Source: Gaiellasilicea sp963749515
Lineage (GTDB): Bacteria; Actinomycetota; Thermoleophilia; Gaiellales; Gaiellaceae
Direction: 5' to 3'
NCBI GenBank assembly: GCA_963749515.1
Contig: CAVVMR010000002.1
Coordinates: forward strand, 1-64,000
DNA: 64,000 nt
The notes under the pieces were generated by a model. It worked only from the letters and a program-made list of their open reading frames with translations, had not been told where the DNA came from and ran no database searches. The first letter of the stretch is position 1. Each line of letters opens with the position of its first letter. Positions 24,873-33,471 of the stretch are shown here, piece after piece. The position numbers were made by a program, and so were the translations under genes.

Positions 24873-26433
24873 ATGGTCGGCTCGGACAAGCCTGCCCCGT
24901 CCCGTCCGCTTCGTCTGGCCGAGCTCCTCGCCTCGGTGTCGCTCGCCACCGACCTTGGGACCGGGCAGCCTCTCGGTCACGCGCTGCGCACCTGCACGAT
25001 CGCCGCCGCCCTCGCCGAGGCGATGGGATGCGGTCCGCATGACGTCCGCACCGTCCTCCAGTTCGCGCTCCTCCGCTTTCTGGGTTGCACGTCCGACGCG
25101 GCGGAGACCGCCGCAATGGTCGGCGGCGACGAGCGAGCCTACAACGCCGCGATGGCTCCGGTCCTCATGGGCTCTGGCCGGGAGATGCTGGGCCGACACG
25201 TGCGCAGCGTCGCCCCCGGACAGCCCCGGATGCGGCGTCTCCGGCTCGTCGCTCGGGGGCTCACCGATCCCAAGAGCGGGGAGCGTTCGCTGTCCGCGCA
25301 CTGCGAGGTCGCCGCCATGCTGGCCGGACGCGTCGGTCTGCAGCAGCCGGTCGTCGACGCCCTCGCCCATGCGTACGAGCGCTGGGACGGGAAGGGGTAC
25401 CCCGACAGACTCGAAGGAGACGCCATCCCCCTCGCGGTACGCATCGCCGCCGTGGCGAGAGACGCCGATCTGCAACCGCCCTCCACGCCGACCCACACGA
25501 ATGGATGAGCGAGCGAAGAGGACGGGCGTACGACCCTGCGGTCGTCGATGCCTTCGAGCGGGTCGGACCCGACGTCCTCTCCGAGCTCGACGGCGGGGAC
25601 GAGTGGGAGACCGCGCTCGCGCGTGAGCCGGCACCGGTGACTACCGTCGCGCCGGAGAGGCTCGATGCCGTGCTCACCGCATTTGCTGACTTCGCCGACC
25701 TCAAGTCGCCCTGGATCCGCGGCCATTCCCGCACGGTGGCCTCGCTCGCCGAGGAGGCGGGCTGCCACGCGGGCCTCGACGACCGCGCGTGCGACGATCT
25801 GCGGCGGGCGGGTCTCGTTCACGACCTCGGCCGGGTCGCGGTCGAGAACGGGATCTGGGACAAGCCTGGTCCGCTCACTACCTCGGAGTGGGAGCGGGTG
25901 CGGCTCCACCCGTACTACACCGAGCGGATCCTCGTCCGGTGCCACTCGCTTGCGTCCCTAGTCGAGCCGGCGTCGTCGCACCACGAGCGCCTCGACGGGT
26001 CCGGCTACCACCGCTCGCTCCCTGCCGAGGCCCTGACACGCGGCGATCGGATCCTGGCCGCGGCGGACGTGTTCGCCGCCCTTACCTCCGAGCGGCCGTA
26101 CCGTCCCGCGTACGCCGACGCAGCGACGCCGCCCGCATGCTCGAAGCCGAGGCCCAAGGCAAGCTCGACGTGGACGCGGTCGCCTGCGTGCTAGCGGCCG
26201 CAGGCCGGCGGGCGGCCCCCTCGCCGCCCCGGTGGCCGGCCGGTCTCACCGACCGGGAGGTGGAGGTGCTGTGCTTGATCGCGCGGGGCCGGTCGAATCG
26301 CGAGGTGGCCGAACGCCTGTTCATCTCGGCGAAGACGGTGGGGCGTCACGTCGAGAACCTGTACGCGAAGATCGGGGTTTCGTCGCGGGCCGCCGCCGCC
26401 GTCTTCGCGATGGAGCACCGGCTCCTGGACTGA
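24873..26433 (+). pseudogene. HD-domain phosphohydrolase with LuxR output domain, frameshifted
   Basis: From ATG 24873 the N-terminal part (RLAELLASVSLATDLGTGQP) is typical of actinobacterial HD-domain/LuxR regulators. The HD-GYP-like domain follows: HSRTVASLAEEAGCHAG, LVHDLGRVAVENGIWDKPG, and HHERLDGSGYHRSLPAEA. A LuxR/NarL-type helix-turn-helix closes the protein (LTDREVEVLCLIARGRSNRE to VSSRAAAAVFAMEH). The frame changes near 25471 and near 26115; both are one-base events. An intact protein would be about 520 residues and could couple cyclic-dinucleotide or phosphate-ester hydrolysis to transcription. Target genes are unknown. Confidence 0.8.
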
Positions 26434-26496
26434 CGGCCATGCGAAATGGGGTGTTCACCCGATGCGGGCCACCCCGGGCGGTCGCATACTCGTCGC

Positions 26497-27318
26497 ATGT
26501 CTGAGATCCGAGTCAACGGTGTCTCGCTGTACTACGAAGAACACGGTGCCGGGGAGCCGATCGTGTGCATCCACGGCACCGGGAGCTCGGCCGCCCTCTG
26601 GACCGACGCGGCTGCCGAGCTGGCGACACGTGGGCGGGCGGTCGTCTACGACCGCCGCGGGTTCTCCCGCAGCGAGTGCCCGGAGCCGCTGGTCATGGAC
26701 GTGCGCCAGCACACTGACGACGCGGCTGCGCTGATCGACGCGCTCGCGGCGGCGCCGGCGATCGTGATCGGGCGCAGCCAGGGCGGAGAGATCGCCGTCG
26801 ACCTCGCGCTCCGCTACCCGGACCGGGTCCGCGCACTGGCGCTGCTGGAAGGCGGGGGCCTGTCGCTGAGCGAGGCGTTGACGCGGTGGCTGGCAGACCT
26901 CGACGAGCAGGTCTTCGCCGCCGCCGAGGCCGACATGAGCACCGTCGGCGAGACGATGCTGAGCAGTGTCGTTGGCGACGCAGGCTGGGAGGGATTGCCC
27001 GAGCCGGTGCAACAGACATTCACGGCCAACGGCCCCGCGATCGTGGCCGAGCACCGCGGCGGCCTCCTCAACGTCAGCGCGGAGCAGCTCGGCACCATCG
27101 TCCAGCCGACGTTGCTCGTCGCCGGCAAGGACTCCCCGCCAGCTTTCGCGGAGGTGACGAACCTCGTGGCCGAAGCGATGCCGGGAGCGAGGGTCGAGTG
27201 GGTCGAGGGCGGTCACCTCATCAACCCCGCGCATCCCGCTGTCCTCGGCTTCGTCGACGAGGTGCTCGCCCGACGCGCGCCGAAGCCTCGGATGAAGGAG
27301 GAGCCATCTACCGCGTGA
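26497..27318 (+). CDS. Alpha/beta hydrolase
   Basis: 273 residues from ATG 26497. The fold starts VNGVSLYYEEHGAGEPIVCI with the oxyanion HGTGSS. The nucleophile elbow is GRSQGG near residue 93, and the catalytic His is likely in EGGHLINPAHP near 243. The family includes esterases, epoxide hydrolases and haloperoxidase-like enzymes; the substrate is not predictable. Its stop overlaps the start of the next hydrolase gene, so the two form an operon. The reading is uninterrupted, unlike its neighbours. Confidence 0.88.
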   Translation: MSEIRVNGVSLYYEEHGAGEPIVCIHGTGSSAALWTDAAAELATRGRAVVYDRRGFSRSECPEPLVMDVRQHTDDAAALIDALAAAPAIVIGRSQGGEIAVDLALRYPDRVRALALLEGGGLSLSEALTRWLADLDEQVFAAAEADMSTVGETMLSSVVGDAGWEGLPEPVQQTFTANGPAIVAEHRGGLLNVSAEQLGTIVQPTLLVAGKDSPPAFAEVTNLVAEAMPGARVEWVEGGHLINPAHPAVLGFVDEVLARRAPKPRMKEEPSTA

Positions 27319-28187
27319 TCTTGCTGCCGGGCGCCGTCCTCCCTGCCGAGCTCGCGTACGGCGCCCTCATCGAGACGCTCGGGCACGACGTCGAGGCCGC
27401 TGCCAAGGATCTGGAGGTCTACGCCGGGGACGAGCCGCCGGTCGACTACAGCCTCGAGACGGAAGTCGGCGGCGTCATGCGCGAGGCCGACGCGCTCGGC
27501 TGGGAGCGGTTCCATCTCGTCGGCTATTCGGGTGGGGGCGCAGCGGCACTCGCCGTGGCCGCGCGGCGGCCGGACCGCTTGCTCAGCCTCGCCCTGATCG
27601 AGCCCGCGTGGGCGGGCGACTGGGACCTCAGCGAGGGCGAGCGGTCAGTGAGGCGCGAACTCGAGAAGCTGGACGCGCTCGCTCCTGACGAGTTCATGAC
27701 CGCGTTCATCCGACTCCAACTTCGCGCGGGCGTCGCCCCACCTGCGCCGCCGCCCGGCCCGCCCCAGCCCTGGATGAGGAAGCGCCCGCCCGGCATCCGC
27801 GCACTCACGCGCACATTCCGGACGTACGACCTCGATCGGGAGTCTCTGCGCCAGTTCGACCGCCCCGTCTACTACGCCCTCGGCGGTCTCAGCAATCCCG
27901 ACCTGAACGGAGAGATCGCCGAGCGGCTCTCGCCCGTCTTCGACGACTTCACCCTCGAGGTATTCGAGGAGCGACACCACTTCGATCCGCCGCACCGAAT
28001 CGAGCCGGAACGACTCGCGCGTTCGCTGCGGACGCTCTGGGATCGCGCAGAAGCCGCGCGGCCATCGCTACCAGCACAACTTGCTAAGGGGCAGCGGCAG
28101 GACCTCGACGCGGCGGCACGTGGTCGTAGGTGTCTGTTCGATGCGGGCGAGCCCCCGATGGGGACGGGTTCAATCCCGGGGGAGTAG
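27315..28187 (+). CDS. Alpha/beta hydrolase, second of a pair
   Basis: 290 residues from GTG 27315, overlapping the previous stop as GTGA, with AAGGAGG upstream. The first strand is ILLPGAVLPAELAYGALIE, the nucleophile elbow is GYSGGG near residue 77, and the catalytic His probably lies in ERHHFDPPHR near 220. The last ~45 residues look less conserved, so the true stop may have been earlier or moved. It is probably a soluble esterase-like enzyme acting with its neighbour. Confidence 0.8.
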   Translation: MILLPGAVLPAELAYGALIETLGHDVEAAAKDLEVYAGDEPPVDYSLETEVGGVMREADALGWERFHLVGYSGGGAAALAVAARRPDRLLSLALIEPAWAGDWDLSEGERSVRRELEKLDALAPDEFMTAFIRLQLRAGVAPPAPPPGPPQPWMRKRPPGIRALTRTFRTYDLDRESLRQFDRPVYYALGGLSNPDLNGEIAERLSPVFDDFTLEVFEERHHFDPPHRIEPERLARSLRTLWDRAEAARPSLPAQLAKGQRQDLDAAARGRRCLFDAGEPPMGTGSIPGE

Positions 28188-28356
28188 CTAGGTTCCCGCG
28201 CCGAAGCGTCGCTCCAGGTTCTCGAACTCACGTAGTAGCGAGGCGTGCTGATTTTCGAACTGCTCGCTGCGTCTGCGGTGGTCGATAAGCCAGTTCAGAG
28301 ACCATGATCCGGTCTGGTTCGTGCGGCCAAACATAGGATCATCCCCCGAATCGCCC

Positions 28357-28372
28357 ATTTGCAGGCATTTTG
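28357..28372 (+). repeat. ATTTGCAGG element, copy 2
   Basis: ATTTGCAGGCATTTTG, 72 bases before copy 3 and in the same orientation. Confidence 0.6.
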
Positions 28373-28443
28373 TGCCGGCGTTTGGCCACGGGATTGGGCT
28401 ACAGAACGATCTCGCGCGCCTGAACAGACAACGCCAACCGTCT

Positions 28444-28459
28444 ATTTGCAGGCACTTTG
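28444..28459 (+). repeat. ATTTGCAGG element, copy 3
   Basis: ATTTGCAGGCACTTTG, immediately left of the minus-strand tRNA-like T-arm fragment. Copies 1 and 3 each adjoin a tRNA remnant. Confidence 0.6.
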
Positions 28460-28529
28460 AGAAGACGGGAGAGACGGGACTCGAACCCGCGCTTTACCCC
28501 CGCGATTGAGGTGAGGTCACCGGCCCGTA

Positions 28530-30032
28530 GTGGCCACGCGTATTCACCCCAAAAGAGCGCCTGATACCAAGGGGGCGGCGCAACTCCGGCGTGGCGGCGC
28601 TGTCAAAACCGTCTGCGCAAGCTTTTTCGCCGTAGCCGCTCTAGAGAAGGTGGACGAACGTTCCCTCGCGCTGCCTACGAGACGCGTACTCGTGATCGAC
28701 GACGAGCCGAAGTTCGTCAACATCGTTTCTCGCGCGCTCACCGCCCGCGGCTTCGAGGTCGATGGCGCATCTGACGGAACGAACGGGCTGGCGATGGCGC
28801 TGAGCAGGAGGTATGAGCTCGTCCTGTTGGATCTGATGCTGCCGGGGCTGAGCGGAATTCAGGTCCTGCGCAGGATCATGAAGGCCCGGCCGGAGCAGCG
28901 GGTGCTCGTGTGCTCCGCCCTGATCGACCCCGAGCAAAGGGCGCGATGCCTCGAGCTGGGAGCCATTGGCTACCTGACCAAGCCGTTCGACCTGAGCGAG
29001 CTCGTCGCCCGATTGAACCACAACGAAAAGGAGCACTCGATGAGACGAGCAGGAGCAAAGCCACTTCTCGTGGCCGGCATTGTCGCCGTGGCCCTTGCCG
29101 TCGCCGGTCCGGCGAGCGCCGCGGACTGGCGGGGCACCGTCGTCGGGAAGGAGCGCGCACGGCACGCACTCGTGATCGCCGATAGCAACGGCATCGTGCG
29201 CACGGTGCGGGTGGGCAGCGCGTACCGGCTGCGGCCTGCGGCGCGGGTGGCGATCAACGGCAATCGCCTGCGCGACGGAACGTTCCAGGCCACGGGCGTT
29301 CGCCCCATGGGGCGAACGACGCGTGCACGCGTGCATGGCATCATCCTCGGGAGCCGGCCCGGCAGCTATCTGATTGCGGCCGGAAAGAGCGTGCTGGCGA
29401 TCCGCTACAGCGCGGAGCGACGGCTCAGCTCCTCGACCGGCGCGCCTCGACGCGGAGACCAGGTTGTCGTCCGGCTATCGATCAGCCGGAGCGGCGCACT
29501 TAGTCAGCAGTCGCTTCAGGTTGTCGCCCACGGGGCGCGGCTGGAGGTCGTCGGCGTCCTGACGGCGCTGACCAACGCGACCACGACGGCCGGCTCCGTC
29601 ACAGTCACGGTTGAGATGCCCGCAACGCCGCCGGCGATTCCGAGCAAGACGCCGTTCACATGCGCGGTTCCAATCGGATTTTCTGACCTCTCTGCCTTCC
29701 TGAACACGCTGGTCGAGATGGAGTGCACGCTCGTTGGCGGCCAGTGGGCCCTCGACCTACTAGGCGTGCCCGGTCAGCCGGGTCTCGAGGACGAGGAGGA
29801 TGACGAGGATGAGGAGGAACAGGACGTCGAGGGGCGGGTGACCGCGCTCACGCCCGCGACGGCAACGTCCACGGGATCGATCACCGTCGGCAGGGTCACC
29901 TGCACTATCCCGGCCGGCCACGAAACCGGTGACATCAAGGTGGGGGACGAGGTCGAGATCGAGTGCGAGCGAGGTATCCTGACCGAGATCGAGTCAGAAG
30001 ACGAGGACGACGAGGGCGAAGACGACGACTAA
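28530..30032 (+). CDS. Receiver domain ORF running in frame into a secreted protein
   Basis: A 500-residue open frame. Residues ~50-165 are a complete receiver domain (RRVLVIDDEPKFVNIV, LLDLMLPGLSG with the phospho-acceptor Asp, YLTKPFDLSE). It is close to the regulator at 32375-33040 but lacks the DNA-binding winged helix. After LVARLNHNEKEHS the frame continues into MRRAGAKPLLVAG, the start of a signal peptide. The start codon is unclear (GTG 28530 or GTG 28650). Either the receiver is read through or, more likely, it is a truncated copy that lost its stop. See the internal gene at 29040. Confidence 0.6.
   Translation: MATRIHPKRAPDTKGAAQLRRGGAVKTVCASFFAVAALEKVDERSLALPTRRVLVIDDEPKFVNIVSRALTARGFEVDGASDGTNGLAMALSRRYELVLLDLMLPGLSGIQVLRRIMKARPEQRVLVCSALIDPEQRARCLELGAIGYLTKPFDLSELVARLNHNEKEHSMRRAGAKPLLVAGIVAVALAVAGPASAADWRGTVVGKERARHALVIADSNGIVRTVRVGSAYRLRPAARVAINGNRLRDGTFQATGVRPMGRTTRARVHGIILGSRPGSYLIAAGKSVLAIRYSAERRLSSSTGAPRRGDQVVVRLSISRSGALSQQSLQVVAHGARLEVVGVLTALTNATTTAGSVTVTVEMPATPPAIPSKTPFTCAVPIGFSDLSAFLNTLVEMECTLVGGQWALDLLGVPGQPGLEDEEDDEDEEEQDVEGRVTALTPATATSTGSITVGRVTCTIPAGHETGDIKVGDEVEIECERGILTEIESEDEDDEGEDDD
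29040..30032 (+). CDS. Secreted acidic protein of unknown function
   Basis: 330 residues from ATG 29040, which has AAAAGGAG seven bases upstream and so is probably the real start of an independent gene. The signal peptide LLVAGIVAVALAVAGPASAA is followed by DWRGTVVGKERARHALVIAD, a repeated OB/DUF5666-like beta unit (also RVHGIILGSRPGSYLIAAG). The tail is rich in Asp and Glu (EDEEDDEDEEEQDVEG and EDEDDEGEDDD) and may bind cations. The ECF sigma factor gene follows after 22 bases and also ends in an acidic tail. Confidence 0.7.
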   Translation: MRRAGAKPLLVAGIVAVALAVAGPASAADWRGTVVGKERARHALVIADSNGIVRTVRVGSAYRLRPAARVAINGNRLRDGTFQATGVRPMGRTTRARVHGIILGSRPGSYLIAAGKSVLAIRYSAERRLSSSTGAPRRGDQVVVRLSISRSGALSQQSLQVVAHGARLEVVGVLTALTNATTTAGSVTVTVEMPATPPAIPSKTPFTCAVPIGFSDLSAFLNTLVEMECTLVGGQWALDLLGVPGQPGLEDEEDDEDEEEQDVEGRVTALTPATATSTGSITVGRVTCTIPAGHETGDIKVGDEVEIECERGILTEIESEDEDDEGEDDD

Positions 30033-30054
30033 GTAAGTACTGCGGCCGAACCCA

Positions 30055-31302
30055 GTGACAACGAGTTCCGCACCCGCCGGCCGCACCTCTTCGGAGGAGG
30101 CCGGCGCGTCCCTCGCGACGCTGTTCGATGCGCACAGCCGCATGGTTCTTGGCCTCTGCCGCTTCCTGCTGCGGGACGCTGACGAGGCGGACGATGCAAC
30201 GCAGCAGACGTTCCTCTCGGCCTATCAGAGCCTTCTGAGCGGTACCAAGCCACGCAATCCGGCTCCGTGGCTCGCCGAGATCGCACGTAACGAATGCCGG
30301 GCCCGGATCGTGCACCGAATGCGCGAACCGCTACCGCTCGCGGCGGCTACGGAGTCGGCCGCATACGACCCGGCCGATGCGGCCGACCAGAAACAGCTCC
30401 TAGCCGAGCTGAAGAGCGCAATCTCGGCGTTGCCCGACCGGCAACGCGAAGCAATCGTCCTGCGCGATTTCTACGGCCTGTCCTACCGCGAGGTGGCGAC
30501 CGCGATGACCGTGTCGGTTCCGGTCGTCGAGTCGCTCCTCTTCCGCGCCCGCCGCCGCCTCCATCGGCGCCTCCGGACCCTGCCTCGCCTGGGGCAGGGG
30601 GCGCTCGCGGTTCCGCTCGCGCTGCGGGATGAGCTCGAGCGGTTGATCCCCGGCTTCGATGCCGCCGCAGCCGGGCTCGGGATCACAGGGGGAGGTGTCG
30701 CGGTGGGCGGAGTCGTTGCGAAGCTCGCCGCCTTGCCGGCCGGCGCGAAGGTCGCCACGGCCACCACTGTCGCGGCGGTCGCGGTGGGAGGGGTCGTCAC
30801 GCCGCAGGTGACCGATCGGCACCCGCCGACCGCGAAGCCAACGTCGAGCGTCACTGCCGTTCCTCCCGCCGCGGCCCCGGAAGCATCGGCATCGCTCGAC
30901 ACCGCCCCGGTTACTGCCGGGAAAAGTCTCGACGCTGAACGCCAGCGAGACGGAGCCTCGGACGAAGAGGAGCAAAAGCCCCCCGGGACGCGCGGGCAGG
31001 GCGCCGGCTCCACGGAGCGGGAGGAGAACGACGACGGCGAGGAGCGGGACGTGGAGGGCCGTTCGAACGAATCGAGCGAAGCGGACGAAGACGTAGCGAA
31101 GCCCGAGACAGATGAAGAGGAGTCCGAGATCCAAGGCGAGCGTCCGTCCCGCCGGCGGCAAACACCTGCCGGCGCCGTCCCTTTGTCGCCGAGGCTCGAG
31201 TCGCGGGAGCGCGACGAAGAGTCCGAGCTCGCTGAGGAAGAGTCCGAGCCTGCCGAGACTGACGAGGACGAAACGGGCGGCGAAGGCCCTGAGGACGACT
31301 AG
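30055..31302 (+). CDS. ECF sigma factor with membrane segment and acidic tail
   Basis: 415 residues from GTG 30055. Sigma region 2 is LFDAHSRMVLGLCRFLLRDA and DDATQQTFLSAYQSL. Region 4 is ALPDRQREAIVLRDFYGLSY with REVATAMTVSVPVVESLLF. After residue ~185 come a Gly/Ala-rich stretch and a likely membrane helix (ATATTVAAVAVGGVV near 245-260). About 150 residues rich in Glu, Asp and Ser follow, probably outside the membrane. No separate anti-sigma gene is seen, so the tail may act as built-in control. It probably responds to an envelope signal. Confidence 0.85.
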   Translation: MTTSSAPAGRTSSEEAGASLATLFDAHSRMVLGLCRFLLRDADEADDATQQTFLSAYQSLLSGTKPRNPAPWLAEIARNECRARIVHRMREPLPLAAATESAAYDPADAADQKQLLAELKSAISALPDRQREAIVLRDFYGLSYREVATAMTVSVPVVESLLFRARRRLHRRLRTLPRLGQGALAVPLALRDELERLIPGFDAAAAGLGITGGGVAVGGVVAKLAALPAGAKVATATTVAAVAVGGVVTPQVTDRHPPTAKPTSSVTAVPPAAAPEASASLDTAPVTAGKSLDAERQRDGASDEEEQKPPGTRGQGAGSTEREENDDGEERDVEGRSNESSEADEDVAKPETDEEESEIQGERPSRRRQTPAGAVPLSPRLESRERDEESELAEEESEPAETDEDETGGEGPEDD

Positions 31303-31308
31303 ATGCAG

Positions 31309-32403
31309 CTAGACGCGGGTCGTGCGCGAGGACGCAGGCCGCACACCATGCGCCGAGCCGGCCAGCGCGATCCGAGGATCCGGGCGGAACCCTGGAAGGC
31401 GCACCCGGAAAGTGGCGCCCTGCCCGAGCGCACTCTCAATGGAGATGGAGCCGCCGTGCGCCTCGACGATCGCCTTGACGATCGCGAGGCCGAGCCCCGT
31501 ACCCCCGTTCGCCTGGGCCTGACCGTGCACGCGCGCGAAGCGGTCGAAAACCCTGGGTAGATCCTCTTTGGCGATCCCTTCTCCGCTGTCCGAGACTTCG
31601 AGCACTGCGAAGTCGCCCTCGCCACCACCAAGGATCGCGATGCGATCCTGTGTGCGAGTGAACTTGACCGCGTTCTCGATCAGCGCATCGAGGGCGAGGT
31701 CGATCCGGTCCCGATCGGCCAGGACGCTCCCGTCGTCGACGGCGACCACGAGCCAGTCCCGCTCGGCCGTGGCGCTCCAACGCGTTTCCGTGTCCGCGAT
31801 CAGCTGACCCAGATCCACCGACTCTCGCAGGAGGAAATTCGGGTGCTCGGCGGCGGCGAGAAGAAGGAGGTCGTCCGACATCTTCGACAATCGCTTCAAC
31901 TCGGCCAGAATCACGCCGGCGTCCGCGCCGGCGGGCTCGCCTTCGTAGGCTGTTCGAATCAGCTCTGCGTGACCGCGCGCGATCGTGATGGGAGTCCGGA
32001 ACTGGTGAGAGGCGTCGCGGACCAACTCGCGCTCCTTCTCCGCCATCCGCTGGGTCTTCTCGCTGGCCTCGTGCCGCCGCTGGGCGTGCCAGACCATGGC
32101 TGCGAACACCGTCGCCATGAGCGGGATCTCGAGCAGCTCGTCCCAGTGGACATGATCGCTGCCCACGACGGCCGGAACCATCACCGCAACGCTGACGAAG
32201 CACACCCCGACGACTACGGCCGCGGTCGCTCGGACTCCCCAAACCTTGAATCCGTAGAGAAGCGACAGGCTGATCCAGATGAGGTGGAACGGAACGGTGA
32301 CGACGTCCTGTACGAGAAGGATGACGAGGGCGTTCGCGATCGTGAACGCGCCCCAGGCGAGCTCGAGCGAGTGCTTACGCAGCTTCGACGCAATATCCGA
32401 CAT
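31309..32403 (-). CDS. Sensor histidine kinase (island)
   Basis: 364 residues from ATG 32403. About four membrane helices in the first 130 residues (ALVILLVQDVVTVPFHLIW, AAVVVGVCFVSVAVMVPAVV) with little outer loop suggest intramembrane sensing. The H-box is DASHQFRTPI. It has N-box LIENAVKFTRT and G-boxes DSGEGIAKED and GGTGLGLAIVKAIVEAHGG. The start overlaps the response regulator gene by 29 bases. Its stop is 6 bases from the convergent sigma gene stop. Confidence 0.93.
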   Translation of the reverse strand: MSDIASKLRKHSLELAWGAFTIANALVILLVQDVVTVPFHLIWISLSLLYGFKVWGVRATAAVVVGVCFVSVAVMVPAVVGSDHVHWDELLEIPLMATVFAAMVWHAQRRHEASEKTQRMAEKERELVRDASHQFRTPITIARGHAELIRTAYEGEPAGADAGVILAELKRLSKMSDDLLLLAAAEHPNFLLRESVDLGQLIADTETRWSATAERDWLVVAVDDGSVLADRDRIDLALDALIENAVKFTRTQDRIAILGGGEGDFAVLEVSDSGEGIAKEDLPRVFDRFARVHGQAQANGGTGLGLAIVKAIVEAHGGSISIESALGQGATFRVRLPGFRPDPRIALAGSAHGVRPASSRTTRV

Positions 32404-33040
32404 TGCGAACCGTCTCGACGCTCTCGGGCCCGAGCTTCGACCGCAGACGCCGCACGTACACGTCCACCACATTCGTGCCGGGGTCATAGGCGAAACCCCA
32501 GACCGTCGCGAGGATCTGCTCGCGAGTGCACACCTCGCCCCGCTTGCGCATGAGGTGCTCGAGGAGGAGGAACTCGCGCGTCGAAAGCGCCACAGCGCCG
32601 TTGCCTGCCTGCGCCACCCGCTTCTGGAGATCCAGCGTGAGACGTCCGGCACGCAGGACGCGCTCCAACGGCGGCGCCTCGGGCTGGCGTAGCCGTGCGC
32701 GAATGCGCGCAATGAGCTCCTCGAGCGCGAACGGCTTGCAGAGGTAATCGGAGGCCCCGAGCTCCAGGCACTTCACCTTCGCCTCGACGTCGGGAAGCGC
32801 CGAGAGCACGAGGACTCGCTGGTCCGGGCGCGACTCCATGATTCCCCGCAGCACCGCGAGGCCGTCGAAGCCGGGCATGAGCAGATCCAGCACGATCAGG
32901 TCGTAGACGCCGCGGCGAGCGAGGATCAGCGCTCTCTTGCCGTCCGACGCGCTGTCGACCGCAAAACCTTGCGCCATCAAGGCCCGCGAGATGAAGCTCA
33001 CGATCTTAGGCTCGTCGTCCACGACCATGATTCTCGACAT
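32375..33040 (-). CDS. OmpR/PhoB-family response regulator (island)
   Basis: 221 residues from ATG 33040 (MSRIMVVDDEPKIV). The receiver has the phospho-acceptor Asp in VLDLLMPGFDG and the Lys in LCKPFALEE. The winged helix (VALSTREFLLLEHLMRKRGE to TVRNVGYCVEAA) binds DNA. The receiver is clearly paralogous to the one at 28650-29037. The cupredoxin gene is divergent, and 11-base-spaced CTGTCAT repeats lie between them, so this pair is a likely regulator of the copper-protein cluster. Confidence 0.95.
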   Translation of the reverse strand: MSRIMVVDDEPKIVSFISRALMAQGFAVDSASDGKRALILARRGVYDLIVLDLLMPGFDGLAVLRGIMESRPDQRVLVLSALPDVEAKVKCLELGASDYLCKPFALEELIARIRARLRQPEAPPLERVLRAGRLTLDLQKRVAQAGNGAVALSTREFLLLEHLMRKRGEVCTREQILATVWGFAYDPGTNVVDVYVRRLRSKLGPESVETVRNVGYCVEAA

Positions 33041-33471
33041 CGGCCGCACACCAATACCGCAGCGGTAGGTTGGTTTGAGGACGAGTTTCAAATAGTACTA
33101 TGTTTCGACCGCTTTTCCGCGCTTTCTCAGCCCTGTGGAAAACTGTCATGAACCTGTCATCTCCGCCGATACCGCAGCCCCTCCGTCCCGCATGAACGGT
33201 CGGTGACGGTTCGCTAACAGATCTGGCATCCAGGCGCCGAAGGGGGACGCCGACCGCCTAGGGTCGTCGGGCGAGGAGGTTCCGGCGTCCGGGCCGCACG
33301 GCGCTGGAGCCCCCTCGCCGCCAGACGTGCCGGCCTGGACATGTGAACGCTTGATGACAGTCCACTTACGGTCGTGTCACGATCCGCCCGCGCGCTCCTA
33401 AGCTGTCTACCGCACGAGCAAAGGAGCCTGGTGCGGCACTGCGCTCTGTCCCATGCAGAGAGGAGCGCACC
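33041..33471. other. Divergent regulatory gap
   Basis: 431 bases between the response regulator and the cupredoxin gene; no gene is seen. It holds CTGTCAT repeats at 33143-33161 and an inverted copy, GATGACAG, at 33353-33360. Confidence 0.6.
33143..33161 (+). promoter_or_regulatory. Direct CTGTCAT repeats at 11-base period
   Basis: CTGTCATG (33143-33150) and CTGTCATC (33154-33161) begin exactly 11 bases apart, the spacing recognised by OmpR/PhoB-family dimers. An inverted copy, GATGACAG (33353-33360), lies 112 bases before the cupredoxin start. They are candidate sites for the adjacent regulator. Confidence 0.5.

Larger units (their letters stand above)
28188..28529. other. Gap with tRNA-like and ATTTGCAGG repeats, no gene
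   Basis: 342 bases without a supportable gene. It contains two ATTTGCAGG elements and, at about 28465-28510, a minus-strand tRNA-like T-arm (GCGGGTTCGAGTCCCG when read on the minus strand). This looks like another old integration scar. Confidence 0.6.

Noticed and set aside
28321..28509. A 62-residue plus-strand frame ending GETGLEPALYPRD
   Set aside because: Also an artefact of tRNA-like T-arm sequence and the ATTTGCAGG element.
30055..33040. The whole 28.5-33 kb region as a phage or toxin-antitoxin module
   Set aside because: All recognisable genes are signal-transduction proteins; no phage structural, replication or toxin family is present.
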